Assembly (NCBI GenBank): GCA_002221725.1
Contig: NJFT01000178.1
Coordinates: forward strand, 1 to 64,000
Direction of reading: 5' to 3'
Length of the DNA stretch: 64,000 bases
DNA from: Scedosporium boydii
Taxonomy: Eukaryota; Ascomycota; Sordariomycetes; Microascales; Microascaceae
Below the pieces are notes generated by a model. That model was not told the DNA's origin, ran no database searches, and worked only from the letters and a program-made list of their open reading frames with translations. How positions within the stretch are numbered: the stretch's first letter is position 1; each line of letters begins with the position of its first letter. Position numbers and translations under genes: made by a program. Below, piece after piece: positions 11,801 to 21,916 of the stretch.

Positions 11801-12777
11801 TAACACGACGGGATCGGCCGGTGCTAGCTTCTCCTCGTTGCACTTGACTGTTATGTGACCCGCCTTTGCCTCTACAAAATACCATTTACCCACCCGGATA
11901 TCTGGTTGTCGTCAGTCTATTCGTTTCTTTGCTCGTGGAGTCGGATTCGTTGCCACTGACCTAAGTCTATCATTACTCGAACTTGGTAGGGAACGTCATA
12001 TTCTCGAATGTCAATAATGTACTCGCTCGCATCGGCGATCTTGCCGTCAACTTGGTAATCGTCATCTCGTAAATCGTCAAATAAATCGAGTTTGCCGTCA
12101 ATCCTGGAAGGAAAGAGTTTAGTATTGCATGGCACGACCTCACAATCGCCAGCCATGGGGTTCACTTACGCGACAGACTCGGCATACGCATCCTTAGCGC
12201 TCTGGTTTTTCCTATTCCTCTCCGCAATAGGCATAATCTCCCGCCTCGCCGTAAGCAAGTCCTGAACATTCGTAAACACCAACTTCAATAGCGTCCTCTT
12301 CAACCCGAGCAGATGATTCGGCAAATCGAGATCATCCTTCTCCACGCGCTTCACGGCCTTCACGACACCACCGCCCCCTATCCTCTTCACCCACTCCTCG
12401 ACGACGCTCTCATAGCCCCTCTTTACGGCGATGAGAAAATACGGCTCGTACTCGACGGCAGCCTTGAACGTGGACCCGCCCTCCTCGATGAAGTAGCAGT
12501 CGACGGCCGCCCTCCCGTTGGGATTCCTCTCGTCTTGTATCGAGGTCGGCTGCACGTTCACGAGCCACCCTTCCCTCCTCTTGCCGCTTTCGTAGCGCCC
12601 GAATCCCATGGCTTCGTCGATACCGTGGGCCTGTAGCGTGCGCTCCCATTTTTCGTCGGCTGATGTCGCTTCGTTGCGGCCTGTGGAGGTAAAGGTTCGG
12701 GATTTGGCGCCGTGGTAGGCTATCTTGCCGCCGCGCTTGTAGCCCTTTTGTGGGCGGCGGAGGGATGTGTTCGCCAT
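5804..12777 (-). CDS. POL2: DNA polymerase epsilon catalytic subunit
   Basis: Leading-strand replicative polymerase with 3'-5' proofreading, acting in the nucleus with the small epsilon subunits. Exons on the minus strand are 12777-12170, 12103-11961 and 11901-5804, giving 2282 aa; introns are 66 and 59 bp with GTAAGT and GTCAGT donors. Visible motifs: Exo I FDIET (D287, E289), Exo II-type TYNGDFFDWPF, Exo III YSVSDAVATYY, Pol motif A DVASMYPNIM (D637), motif B KVILNSFYGY and motif C LELDTDGIWC (D872, D874). The CAACDFNRPGKTC cluster fits the iron-sulfur site of the catalytic half. Two Cys-rich zinc modules near the C terminus (CENC...CRGC and CGRC...CTC) fit subunit binding. The catalytic residues sit three positions before the yeast Pol2 numbers as I remember them, which supports the start. 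Length matches the family, so the gene appears intact. Confidence 0.98.
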
Positions 12778-13368
12778 GTTGTGCCGACTGTGTTTAGGGG
12801 ATCGGTTCGTCGGTTACTTCCTCCTTTTCCCCCTCCGGGTCGAGAAGCCCCGTTCGAACCACGCTGCCGGAAGTTCCCTAGAGAGTGGTGTGGGGAGGGT
12901 GGCTGGAAATTTCACCGGGGAGGAATCGTGAGATCGAAGGCATGCGAAGTGATGGAAGGTATTAATCGGTTCACGGGTATATATTCGTCGGTTAGTCGAA
13001 CTCTGTAAAAGAGAGACTGTAATGGTTCAAGGTCTGTCCCTGGGGTATCGAGGGGTGCTGTATGAAAGTGCAATGCATGGCAAGACTCCAATGTTGTATC
13101 GTTTAATGGAAATCCACCTCAGTCGCGGTCCAGACGCGCTTTCCTCGTCGAAAAATCCAGGGACGCGACACACAATGCAGACACGCGTGGGGTCCAATTA
13201 ACCGAAAAAGATACAAGGTACTTCTTCCACTCACCACACCCAGTCGTGCACGGACCATATCGAATTCGATGTCATGCGAGAAAGTGCAACAGCCGACAAA
13301 AAAGAAGAGCTTCCCAAGATCGAAACGAAAGGTCCAACAACAATTGAAGCATTCTCACTGAAATAACA
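12778..13368. promoter_or_regulatory. divergent POL2/COX20 intergenic region
   Basis: 591 bp between two divergently transcribed genes, so it must carry both promoters. Short C/T-rich tracts precede each start. No individual site is clear enough to name. Confidence 0.5.
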
Positions 13369-13996
13369 ATGTCTTCCGACTCCACGGGCGGCGACCGAGA
13401 GCCCCAGCCAAACCAGTCCGGCAAGCGGCTACACATATGGGGCCGGCCCATCGAACCTCCAGCTCCGAGCACCACTACACCCACCGCCCCCACGACAGAA
13501 GGGAAACCACTATCGGGCGATGATTTTCAGAAGAATTTCCCCGAGACTCAGGGAATCTCGATTTCGGATGCCTTCAAGACGGTGAAGCCCGAGGATATGT
13601 TGCAGGTGCACAAGTCCGTGTGCGGTAGGCAAGGGCTTCTGACGGGTATTGCGGCTGGTGCGATAGTAGGTGGTCTGCGATTCGTGTGGAGGGGTGAGTA
13701 TCTCTAGCGAATGGGCTGCGGGTTTCGTCATGAAGCTCTTGTGCTAAATTCTCCGCCCTGTTATAGGAACGCCCATCAAGGCGGCGAACTGGGCCGTTGG
13801 TGGTTTCCTCGCCGGCGCGACGGTGGGGTTCGAACGGTGTCAGTACCTGAGGAGACTCGAGAGGATATCGATGAAGCGCATTGTCGAGGTACATCAGGCC
13901 GATGTGGCGGAGAAGAAGCGATTAAAAGAGGAGGAGGACAGGCAGAAACAACTACAAGAAGAAGCGGCTAAGAAGAAGTGGTACAAGTTTTGGTAA
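13369..13996 (+). CDS. COX20: cytochrome c oxidase assembly factor Cox20
   Basis: Inner-membrane mitochondrial chaperone that helps maturation and insertion of Cox2 into complex IV. Exons are 13369-13693 and 13767-13996 with a 73-bp intron (GTGAGT donor, TTATAG acceptor), giving 184 aa. After a Pro/Thr-rich N terminus comes a FQKNFPETQGISISDAFKTV segment, then two hydrophobic helices. The first is around GLLTGIAAGAIVGGLRFV; the second, around NWAVGGFLAGATVGFERCQY, is encoded across and after the splice. The C terminus is a Lys/Glu-rich coiled tail ending in KKKWYKFW. Two transmembrane helices with a charged tail fit Cox20 (DUF3767 type). The assignment is from pattern memory, and length and topology agree. 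Confidence 0.88.
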
Positions 13997-14383
13997 CGCC
14001 GCTTCGCTTCTCAACGTCGCAAGACTTTTTTGAGATGTACTACTAGGGGGAAAGGAGAGACAGCTGAGAGAGATATTATCGTCGCCTAGGCTTGCTTAAC
14101 GCAACTAGCCGGACATTCTCTTGTATAGACTTTGCGTGTACACTAGATAATATATTTATACACACCTCAATTGCAAGCCCAAGAACCCGGGATCTACTCT
14201 TCCCTTGTCATCCAAAGTCGTAAAATAACGCCACCCAGAACCATACCGAGGAAGCCAAGTATCGTATCCGTTGCAAAACAGTTCCTTTCCACAGCCATTG
14301 TCATCGCCATTGCCATTTCAAACAACCAGTAGTACCTACAAGAGTGAAAACAAGAAAAACGAACAGTCCGTTACAGTCATCAT
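13997..14383. other. convergent intergenic region
   Basis: 3' flanks of COX20 and of the following minus-strand gene. I see no other feature. Confidence 0.6.
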
Positions 14384-15601
14384 TCAAGGGGAACACCCCC
14401 CATCATCACCAGGCGACAAAAACCTCACTCTCCTCCTCCGCGGCGACTCCTTAGCAACGGCAGCCGTCGGAGTCCCCCTCCTCCGCTCGTTCCTCCTCGC
14501 CCGCGCATCGCCCTCAACCATCTTCTTGTACGCCAGCAGCTGCTGCCTCTTCTTCAGGGCAATCGCATGCGCCAGCTCGGGCGTGGGCTGGAAACCGACG
14601 CCGTTGATACCAGTCCCGTCGTCATCCTTGTCCTCGGGGTCGTAGACGGTGATTTCCTCCTCGCGCCAGGTTAACGCCGCTCTGATAGGCTCGACAATCT
14701 CAGGCTCCTCCTCTTTCTCTTCTTCTGCTTCTCTCGCCTTTACTTCTTTTGCTTTGAGTTCCTTCTTCTTCTTGTCAGGCGCATCTTTCTTCCGGCGCTG
14801 TTTCCTGGAGGCTGCTCTCTTTGATTCATCTGGGTTGGTGTTCTGCGCGGCTGCTGGGGGCTCTGTTGGTTGGACCGGCGCGACGACTTGCGCAGGCTCC
14901 GGGGCAATTGTTTTCGAGGATTTGTTCGGGTCGTCGGGATTGGGTACGAACATAGAATGTCCTCCCTGTATCGTAGTCGCAACCCCATCCATGATGGGCG
15001 GCGACACCTTGGCAAGCTTTTGCCGTTTTCGCCCAGCCAAGGTATCCTCGCTGTCCTCGTGCTCAACCTCGCGCAGGTCGTCCTCACCGCACTCTTCCTC
15101 CCCCTCGGAAAATTTCCCGTCCACCGTCTCACCCTTCGTCTCCACAGCGGATTTGTCTCGCCTTGACAGATCAGACCCTTGTCCTTGTCCCTGCGGTCGA
15201 GGTGGCTGGTCTTTTCTTTTTCTCGCCTGTCTCGTTGGTTCCCGTGGTCGCCCGGTTATTACCCCGCCCCCGCACTTCGCACTACCGCTGCCTCTGCTTT
15301 TACTGCTGCTGTCACTGCCCTTGCTGCTGCTGCTGCTGCCGCTACTGCTAGTTTTGTCCAGCACAACCAAGCCGCGAAAGTGATGCACAACCTGGCTCGC
15401 AGTGGTCTGGCTGGCCGGCGGTGCGTCTTCCGTCTCGTCGGAATTGGCAGGGGCGGGGCGTTGGAGCGATCGGGTGGGGAGCTCAAATGTGAATGTGGAG
15501 TCGGCGCTGGCGTTGGCGCTGGTGTTGAGGCAGGGTGCCGAGTTGGGCAGTGGGTTGCGTTTCCTTTTGGGGGTCGTTTGCGGCTGGAACAAGTCGGTCA
15601 T
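14384..15601 (-). CDS. conserved-type protein of unknown function, basic/disordered
   Basis: A single-exon 405-aa frame that I do not recognise by function. The N terminus carries a basic stretch (TPKRKRNPLP) that could be a nuclear signal. Next comes a Ser-rich low-complexity tract (about residues 78-105), then acidic and lysine-rich segments with predicted coiled coil near PDKKKKELKAKEVKAREAEE. The C-terminal 80 residues are the best-structured part: ALTWREEEITVYDPEDKDDD, then GVGFQPTPELAHAIALKKRQ and a run of Arg-rich helix ending GTPTAAVAKESPRRRRVRF. I recall similar C-terminal blocks in other uncharacterised fungal proteins, but this needs a search. The DNA encoding the Ser tract also reads as a poly-Ala/Cys frame on the other strand, which is an artefact. 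Confidence 0.8.
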   Translation of the reverse strand: MTDLFQPQTTPKRKRNPLPNSAPCLNTSANASADSTFTFELPTRSLQRPAPANSDETEDAPPASQTTASQVVHHFRGLVVLDKTSSSGSSSSSKGSDSSSKSRGSGSAKCGGGVITGRPREPTRQARKRKDQPPRPQGQGQGSDLSRRDKSAVETKGETVDGKFSEGEEECGEDDLREVEHEDSEDTLAGRKRQKLAKVSPPIMDGVATTIQGGHSMFVPNPDDPNKSSKTIAPEPAQVVAPVQPTEPPAAAQNTNPDESKRAASRKQRRKKDAPDKKKKELKAKEVKAREAEEEKEEEPEIVEPIRAALTWREEEITVYDPEDKDDDGTGINGVGFQPTPELAHAIALKKRQQLLAYKKMVEGDARARRNERRRGTPTAAVAKESPRRRRVRFLSPGDDGGCSP

Positions 15602-16684
15602 GGTTGGTTTGCTTATGCAGGAGGAGGAGAGGGGAAGAAGGGGGTAACTTGTAAGGGATACGGGAATAGAGAATGTCGATCAATTATTGGATGTCATTAA
15701 ATGGATCGTAATTGGAAGGGAACTAGAATGAGGAGAGGGGATGTGGATGGAAAATTAGAGCATTGCAGGTGTGATTGTGTGTTCGGGGAGAAATATACCG
15801 GATGAGGGGGGAGTCGTCCTGTGGCAGCCTTGGTCAGGGCATCGAGTCGTGGGGATAGATCGGTGAGCGCGAAACGGAGCTGAGGTCTGTGGTACGCATC
15901 AGGACCCTGACAACAATAACAATGGATCAATGATGTTGAGATGGGAGCGATCTTTGATAGGCCCAAGTCGGTGTTGGCCGTCACGGATGAGGGACTGCAC
16001 AATTGGAGGCACACAGCTGAGGACATGGGAACAGCCACGGATCATTGGATAAGCACAAGTACTTCGTACATTAAACATTGATAGAGACCAGCAGCCAGTC
16101 ATTGTCATCAACGCCAGGCCGGCGGCCAGAGCAGCCAGCACAACGACGAGTAGCCCATCAATGAGCGACCGCCTACGCATCAGCTTAGAACTAGTTCGAT
16201 CTAAACGCTATTCGTTTTATCATTTCCTTCGCGCCCAGAGAGAAGCCGGCGAAGCCAATTGATGTCCAACGACACTAGATTGCTTAACTTTGGTTCCTAA
16301 GGCCTTCCGAGCCAATCGGTCCAGCGTCCATTCTTCAGGGTGCTACTACTGGGCTGCCGCCAGCCCGGGACTAAGAAAATGAGGATTGATGAAGCGAAAT
16401 GAAACTTGAGCTACGAAGCACTTTGTATCAAATGGATGGATCAATGGTGGCGGTTTGTTGCCGTCACTGGATTCGGTACATTGATACCTCGGACATCAAG
16501 ATGCGTTGACCTCGACTCCATCGATCAGAGATTGATGTTGTTGCGAAAGATGCCTCGGGAATGAGCATCTGGAAGCGCGACTCTGCAAGGCTATCGTCGA
16601 TGGGGATGCATTGAGGACTATCCATTTATCTTTGACCGCTCTAGACCGCTCCAGACCAGACCGCCAAGCTCAACTGCTGGTCGT

Positions 16685-16719
16685 GCAGACTGCAGACTGC
16701 AGAGTGCAGAGTGCAGACT
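16685..16719. repeat. 7-bp tandem repeat GCAGANT x5
   Basis: Five consecutive copies of GCAGACT/GCAGAGT, intergenic. Confidence 0.9.
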
Positions 16720-18633
16720 TTAGAGACAACCCCTTGACTGTTCGACACCAAGGATACAACTTTAAACAGAGCAAGATCTCGATCTTTGATGTTGTCAGTG
16801 GTCCCCCTTAATACTCCGTACTTCGTGTATGAAATACATTAATCTCAACTAACATGAAGTTTATGTTCTTCTTGGATCCATCTTCGGAGTCAACGGGGAA
16901 TCGACCTCGTCCGCCATCCCGCTCCACCGAAGAAACCAAACTCAGCGTCGCCCTTTTCTCCGAATCAAACATCCTTCCATTTTCCTTCAATCTCGTTTTC
17001 TGTTTTCCCCACTTGTTCTTGCTCTTGCTCTTCTTTCCCTTCCCATCCCGTCCCGTCCGCCGCGCCGCATCTTAGACCAACAACAAACAAGGGTATCGCA
17101 CCCTATTACACCTAGCCCCATCGTCAATGAAGAATTAAAAGAAAAAAAAAAAAAAGTTCCCAGTTCTACAAGTTCTACAGCAGAAATCAGACAACTACGG
17201 CATCGTCCATTCCGAGCATCCATTCCCATGTCCCATCAAACCCCCGATGTCCGCTCATTCTGGTCTCCCCCCAGATCCCGTTCTGTTCCGTGCCGCGTGA
17301 CCTTCTGTGACGTCTTTCATCCAGGCATTATTGCTCGAGCTTTGAGAAATCACGCCTCAACTCACCCCATTTACTCACTCGACAGTTCCGTGGCTACGGG
17401 AATAGCTTCCAATTCCATATCCCATGATCCGACGAGACTGGGATATGGACACTAGACGAATACTTGAGAACTTTTTTTCAACTTCGTACCCTGAGGCTTG
17501 AACTATATCGGTCACCGTAGAGGGAATCCTGGGACCCTCTCCCGCCCCTCCCGCCAAGGTAAAGGTGGCACAGGATCCCCACGCAAAGATGCTCTCACGT
17601 TGGGCGGTGACGAACATGGCGGACCGCACCCTGCGCTCTGTACGCTAGTCGAATGTAGTGTACACTCGCCTCGCGAGTCGCACTTGCGCCTGCATCAACT
17701 GTTTCCCGTTAGAGGAGTAGTTTTGCTCAGGTCCGGCGCCGGCAATAATTCCACACTTCGCCACTTCGCATCTCGGATTTCGCAGACCCAACTTCTGTCC
17801 CCAAGGGCCAAAGCTCGATGCAGCGGAGTATAATTGGACAATTGTAAAGTGGTACACATCAATTTCGAGGCTACTTCGTACTCCGAAGGTGACAAGGGCA
17901 CAGAGATCGAGATGTGTCCACCATCACAGTCGCAATGCTGCCATGGATGTTTCCTTTCCTTTCCTCTCCGACCCGACTTCATCCCTCGATCTCGTAGTCC
18001 AAGTGTCGTTGTGTCCGGACAAAACCCACAACATTAAAACGAAAACAATTAATCAATACGTAACATCAAACCGGATCCTCTCGTACACTAGGATATAAGA
18101 AGGGGGAGAGGAAAGGAAGTAGAAGAAAAAAACTAAATCCCCGTTTTTAGCTCCGACTAGCTGGCTGGCCCAAGTGGAAACCTGAACATCCAAACTGTCC
18201 AACTGTCCTACCCTATCCACCAAGTATCCAACAAGGGGGCAGAACGATCCTGAAAGGAGAACCAGAAAAAAATTGATATCAACATTGAACTATTTATGCA
18301 TGATCGAGAGTTTGATCCCCCCCTCCCGGTCTTCCCCCCCAGCATCAGCAGCAGCTCCCTAGACTTGTACATCAAGTATCAAGTCTAAGGGTGTATGTAT
18401 GATCGAGGTCTATTTGATGTCCCCCACTCCTTTTCCCACTCTCGATGATTGCATTTTTTTTAGTGCTATTGGATTCATTGATTCCCTTCAATCTCTCCAG
18501 CCGCTTCACCAAGCTCCACCGACTCAAGATTAAGGAATCCATAGACGAAGGAGGAGTAGACTAGAGGCATCCTTGACCCGTTTAGCTCGGCCGTTTTTCT
18601 TCGATCAATATTTTGTTTATTTTTCTTTCCACG

Positions 18634-18720
18634 CTACGCTATACTACCCTCTATTCTACTCTACCCTACTCTACTTCGTGCTCTACTTCGTACTCTACTC
18701 TGCTCTACTCTGCTTCTACA
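18634..18720. repeat. imperfect CTACT/CTACTC repeat
   Basis: About 85 bp of CTACTC, CTACCCT and CTACTTCG units about 310-390 bp upstream of the dehydrogenase start. It lies in a long pyrimidine-rich region that may be promoter or 5' leader. Confidence 0.8.
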
Positions 18721-19027
18721 CCGCGCTACCTTTTTTCCCGCTGCCTCGGATCCGATCTCCAATCAACCCCCATCATTCATCAAATCAATTGACCATTGCA
18801 CACTTTGCTCTGTCCAAGGTTGCTGTTACCCCACACCTGGGCTCAATCAACTCAACTCTTCGAGATCCCTCCACTTTCCGCTGAAACTCTCTCCAACTCT
18901 TCTCTCTCCCTTGCCTTATTCTTTTTTCGCCCGGGGATTCTCACCCTCCCTTTCAATAACCCTTCCCCCCCAATCCCTCGAACAACCCTAAACCCCCCCG
19001 AGAAATCCGAACTCCATCCCGCCCACA

Positions 19028-20092
19028 ATGGCCAGAGACCTCCTCTTCCCCCCACCCAAAAGCCCCAACACCATCTTCCTCGTCACCGGCGTAAACGGCC
19101 TCATAGCCAGCCATGTAGCCGACCAGCTCCTAGCGGCGGGCTACCGAGTCCGCGGCACCGTCCGCGACATTTCGCGCTGCGAATGGCTCGCCCAGCACTT
19201 CGCCAACCGATACGGCGCCAACCGCTTCGGGCTCGTCCAGCTCAACGATTTCAGCGCCGAGGGCGCATGGGAAGTCACTCTCCAGGGCGTATCGGGCGTG
19301 GCCTCCGTGGCAGGGCCCAGCTACCTAGAGGTGGACGACGTCGACTGCATCGTAGCTTCGGAACTCAAATGGTTCTTCGCCCTCCTGTCGGCCGCAAAAA
19401 AGACGTCGTCGGTCAAATCGTTTTCGTTTACGAGCTCCATCTGGGCCGCCTACACGCCGACGAACCCTTCTTCCTCTTCCTTCCTTCCACCTCGCAACGT
19501 GACGGAAAGTACTTGGAACGACGAGGCTGTGCTCAAAGCCGCCGACCCGACTCTTTCGAAGGAGGAAAGGGGCCTCGCGCCGTTCGCGGCCGTGAAAGTC
19601 AAGGTCGAGAGGGCGTGCTGGGAGTGGGTCGAGAGGGAGAAGCCTAGATTTACCTTTAATACCGTCCTCGCCGATACGGTGCTGGGCCCCATCCTCGCGC
19701 CAGACTTCCAGCGCGGCAGCACGGCGGGGATGCTCCTGCGGCTGTTCGAGGGCAAGGATTACGAGATGGTGCGCAAGACTCTGCCGCAGTGGTTCGTCGA
19801 CTCGCGAGACGCGGGGAGGCTGCACCTCGTGGCTCTGACGGACCCGACCATCGATAGGCGGAGGATCTTTGCCTGCGCGGAGAGGTACAGCTGGTACCGC
19901 ATTGTTCAGATCTTGAGGCGGCTGTATCCTAATCACATCTTTGCTGACTTGGACGACCAGGGGTGGAAGAATCAAACTGAGCTGCCTAATGCCTTGGCTG
20001 GGGAGATGCTGAAGAGCATAGGTAGGCCTGGGTGGGTGCCTTTAGAGGAGAGTGTGAAGGCGAATATCGAGTGCTATTACCAGTTAGCATAA
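19028..20092 (+). CDS. extended SDR-type NAD(P)-dependent reductase, Tyr replaced by Phe
   Basis: A single-exon 354-aa protein of the NAD-dependent epimerase/dihydroflavonol-reductase/GRE2-like family. The Rossmann motif is TGVNGLIASHV (residues 20-30), and RGTVRDISR fits the second cofactor strand. The catalytic Ser segment FSFTSSIWAAY (residues 133-142) is in place. Members of this family use a Tyr-x-x-x-Lys pair to reduce aldehydes or ketones. Here the aligned segment reads PFAAVKVKVE, with F186 where Tyr is expected and K190 kept; the codon at 19583-19585 is TTC. Length and C-terminal domain are normal, so the gene is not truncated. Either this paralogue has lost or altered its chemistry, or a neighbouring residue substitutes. 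No secondary-metabolite partner genes lie next to it. Confidence 0.88.
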   Translation: MARDLLFPPPKSPNTIFLVTGVNGLIASHVADQLLAAGYRVRGTVRDISRCEWLAQHFANRYGANRFGLVQLNDFSAEGAWEVTLQGVSGVASVAGPSYLEVDDVDCIVASELKWFFALLSAAKKTSSVKSFSFTSSIWAAYTPTNPSSSSFLPPRNVTESTWNDEAVLKAADPTLSKEERGLAPFAAVKVKVERACWEWVEREKPRFTFNTVLADTVLGPILAPDFQRGSTAGMLLRLFEGKDYEMVRKTLPQWFVDSRDAGRLHLVALTDPTIDRRRIFACAERYSWYRIVQILRRLYPNHIFADLDDQGWKNQTELPNALAGEMLKSIGRPGWVPLEESVKANIECYYQLA

Positions 20093-21163
20093 TGGAGAGA
20101 GCGAGGAGAGCATTTATATGTAATGGTGCCGCGGGAGTGTGCGGCATATGCGGTGGGTGTGTGTCGACGGTTTTTCGGTCCTTTTTTTTTCTTTTGTTCT
20201 TATTCCCAGCCTTTTGCTCGGGTCGGTTTTGCGCTGGTGGAGGATAATAGGACGCGCGGACGGGACTATCACGAATCAACACAGTACAGATCAAGACTGC
20301 GGACTCGGAAGAAAGCAGAGAGAAATTTGAGAGAATGTAGAAACGAGCCCAAGAGAGAAACCAAAAATAAAAAAAATTTACAAGAGAAAGAAAGAGAGGG
20401 AATAAAACAAAAGCCGAAAAGTCGAGTTGTAGAATTAGCAGTTAGCAGCCATCTCTATTCAGCACTAGGGGCCTCAGAGGCGGTCGGCTCCGCCAAATAT
20501 GAATCGATCTATGACGAGAAATGAGACCACCTTCACTGCCAGGCGACAGGGGAATGCTACCCCATGGGCGTCGATCTCCAATCCACGTCCAAGGGAAGGG
20601 TCTGGAATCAATTGATCTCTTTCTGTTGTTGCTCTCTAATAATATCTTGATGACGTCCGAGGTACCTGTAAATTGATTTCCTCTTTTTGATCTGGTCTGT
20701 CTGGTCTGGGCTGTCGCTCGCTCTAGACCAACTCTTCATTCTTGTCTTGGTGATGTCGCTTCAATTGATCGAGACTCCCCTTCCCCTGCCAGAAGAAATA
20801 TAATCTACTTCGTAATACTTCGTAGATGCATTGATCAATCAATTGAATTGGCAAGATCTCTAAGTTTGCAAGCAGCGAGTACTCAATCTTGATCAATTTG
20901 ATGGTTCAAACCTGAGCACCCGTTCCCTTCTCAATTGAGTACCATAGCAGTTAAGCGGTGTGTCCGTCCCAGGAGATGAGTCCGATACACTACTCATACT
21001 CAGCTCAGCGCTCCCAATGGCCTGTCCTTTCCCCGCCCCTCATTTCTCCCACCCCATTTATCAATTGATCCAGCGATTAAGTCCGCTCGATTTCTCCTCA
21101 ATTGATTAATTCAAAAGGGCAGCAGTGTTCAGCAACCAACAATCAACAATCAATACCCACTAA
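20093..21163. other. intergenic stretch rich in CAATTG
   Basis: No gene seen. Six CAATTG palindromes lie within 496 bp (20609, 20762, 20840, 20932, 21062, 21099), mostly inside TCAATTGAT contexts, directly upstream of the tRNA gene. Confidence 0.7.
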
Positions 21164-21243
21164 GCTCAGGTGGTTCAGGGGTAGAATATTTGCCTTCCAT
21201 CCGGGGGTAGCAAATGATCCGAGTTCGAGTCTCGGCCTGAGCA
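21164..21243 (+). tRNA. tRNA-Gly (anticodon TCC) with 9-nt intron
   Basis: The cloverleaf folds cleanly by hand. Acceptor stem GCTCAGG (21164-21170) pairs with CCTGAGC (21236-21242), followed by discriminator A. The D stem is GTTC/GAAT. The anticodon stem TTTGC (21189-21193) pairs with GCAAA (21210-21214). The T arm is CCGAG-TTCGAGT-CTCGG. Anticodon TCC is at 21196-21198. A 9-nt intron (21200-21208) sits between positions 37 and 38, the canonical place in eukaryotes. A T-rich Pol III stop (TTTCTTTTT) follows at once. Confidence 0.95.
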
Positions 21244-21252
21244 TTTCTTTTT
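21244..21252 (+). terminator. Pol III T-run after tRNA-Gly
   Basis: TTTCTTTTT begins one base after the discriminator A, as expected for RNA polymerase III termination. Confidence 0.75.
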
Positions 21253-21916
21253 GCCCTTCTTCCCGGCGAGATAGCGCAATCCACAACATTGATCTTGACA
21301 AAATCCCATCTCCTATCTCGTCTCCCAAGCCCTTGTGACAACCGGTAATAAACCCCGTCGATATGCCGATGACGCCCCCCAACCGCGCCTAGTATTTTCT
21401 TTTTTTCCGTCCCCACGATCCACGATTCCCGCTCCCTCCGCTCCGGGGAGATATTCCAAGATCTCCGCACGCAATTTATCCCGTCTCCCCGGTAGCCCTC
21501 TGTTTCCTTTTTCCCCGCCTCCGAGTGCTAAAAGACAAGGTTCAAGCTGTTTCACTGATGCTTACTTCGTTGACGAGGTTATCAATTGCTCTACAGAGGG
21601 GTCAATTCTAGTCCCGAGATGTACTCTGCCAAACCCTGCGACCGGCATCGTGGTGACTCCGCCCGTTCTTGGTCATATCAAATAGCCTGAAGTCAAAAAG
21701 AGGGTCCGCTACGACTGTCTAAGAGGAAAAAGGAAGAAATCCAAAAAGCGAGGTAATTCGGTGTAATTGACGTAGATATAAAGCATCCCTCTTCTTCCAG
21801 TATCTCGTAAAACAGGATTTGTAGTATCTTCCATAGCAAATCCAAGCTCCATCACCGTCTATACAACATCAGATATCCCTCACACCCTAAAACAAGTCAT
21901 AACACCCTCCTCAACC
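21253..21916. other. intergenic region before aldose 1-epimerase
   Basis: No other gene seen. It carries the epimerase promoter with a TATA-like element (listed separately). Short frames on both strands here have no support. Confidence 0.6.
21777..21783 (+). promoter_or_regulatory. TATA-like element of the epimerase gene
   Basis: TATAAAG lies 134 bp upstream of the ATG at 21917. It is assigned by position only. Confidence 0.5.

Larger units (their letters stand above)
15602..19027. other. 3.4-kb gene-poor stretch
   Basis: Promoter side of the 405-aa gene and a long upstream region of the dehydrogenase gene. It includes several TACTTCGTAC-type motifs (16060, 16812, 17872), a 7-bp tandem repeat and a pyrimidine-rich CTACTC zone. 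One short minus-strand frame at 15899-16180 begins with a hydrophobic helix, but I could not support it as a gene. Confidence 0.55.

Noticed and set aside
15899..16180. 93-codon minus frame starting with a hydrophobic helix
   Set aside because: One helix only, no family resemblance and a TACTTCGTAC motif inside it; probably noncoding.
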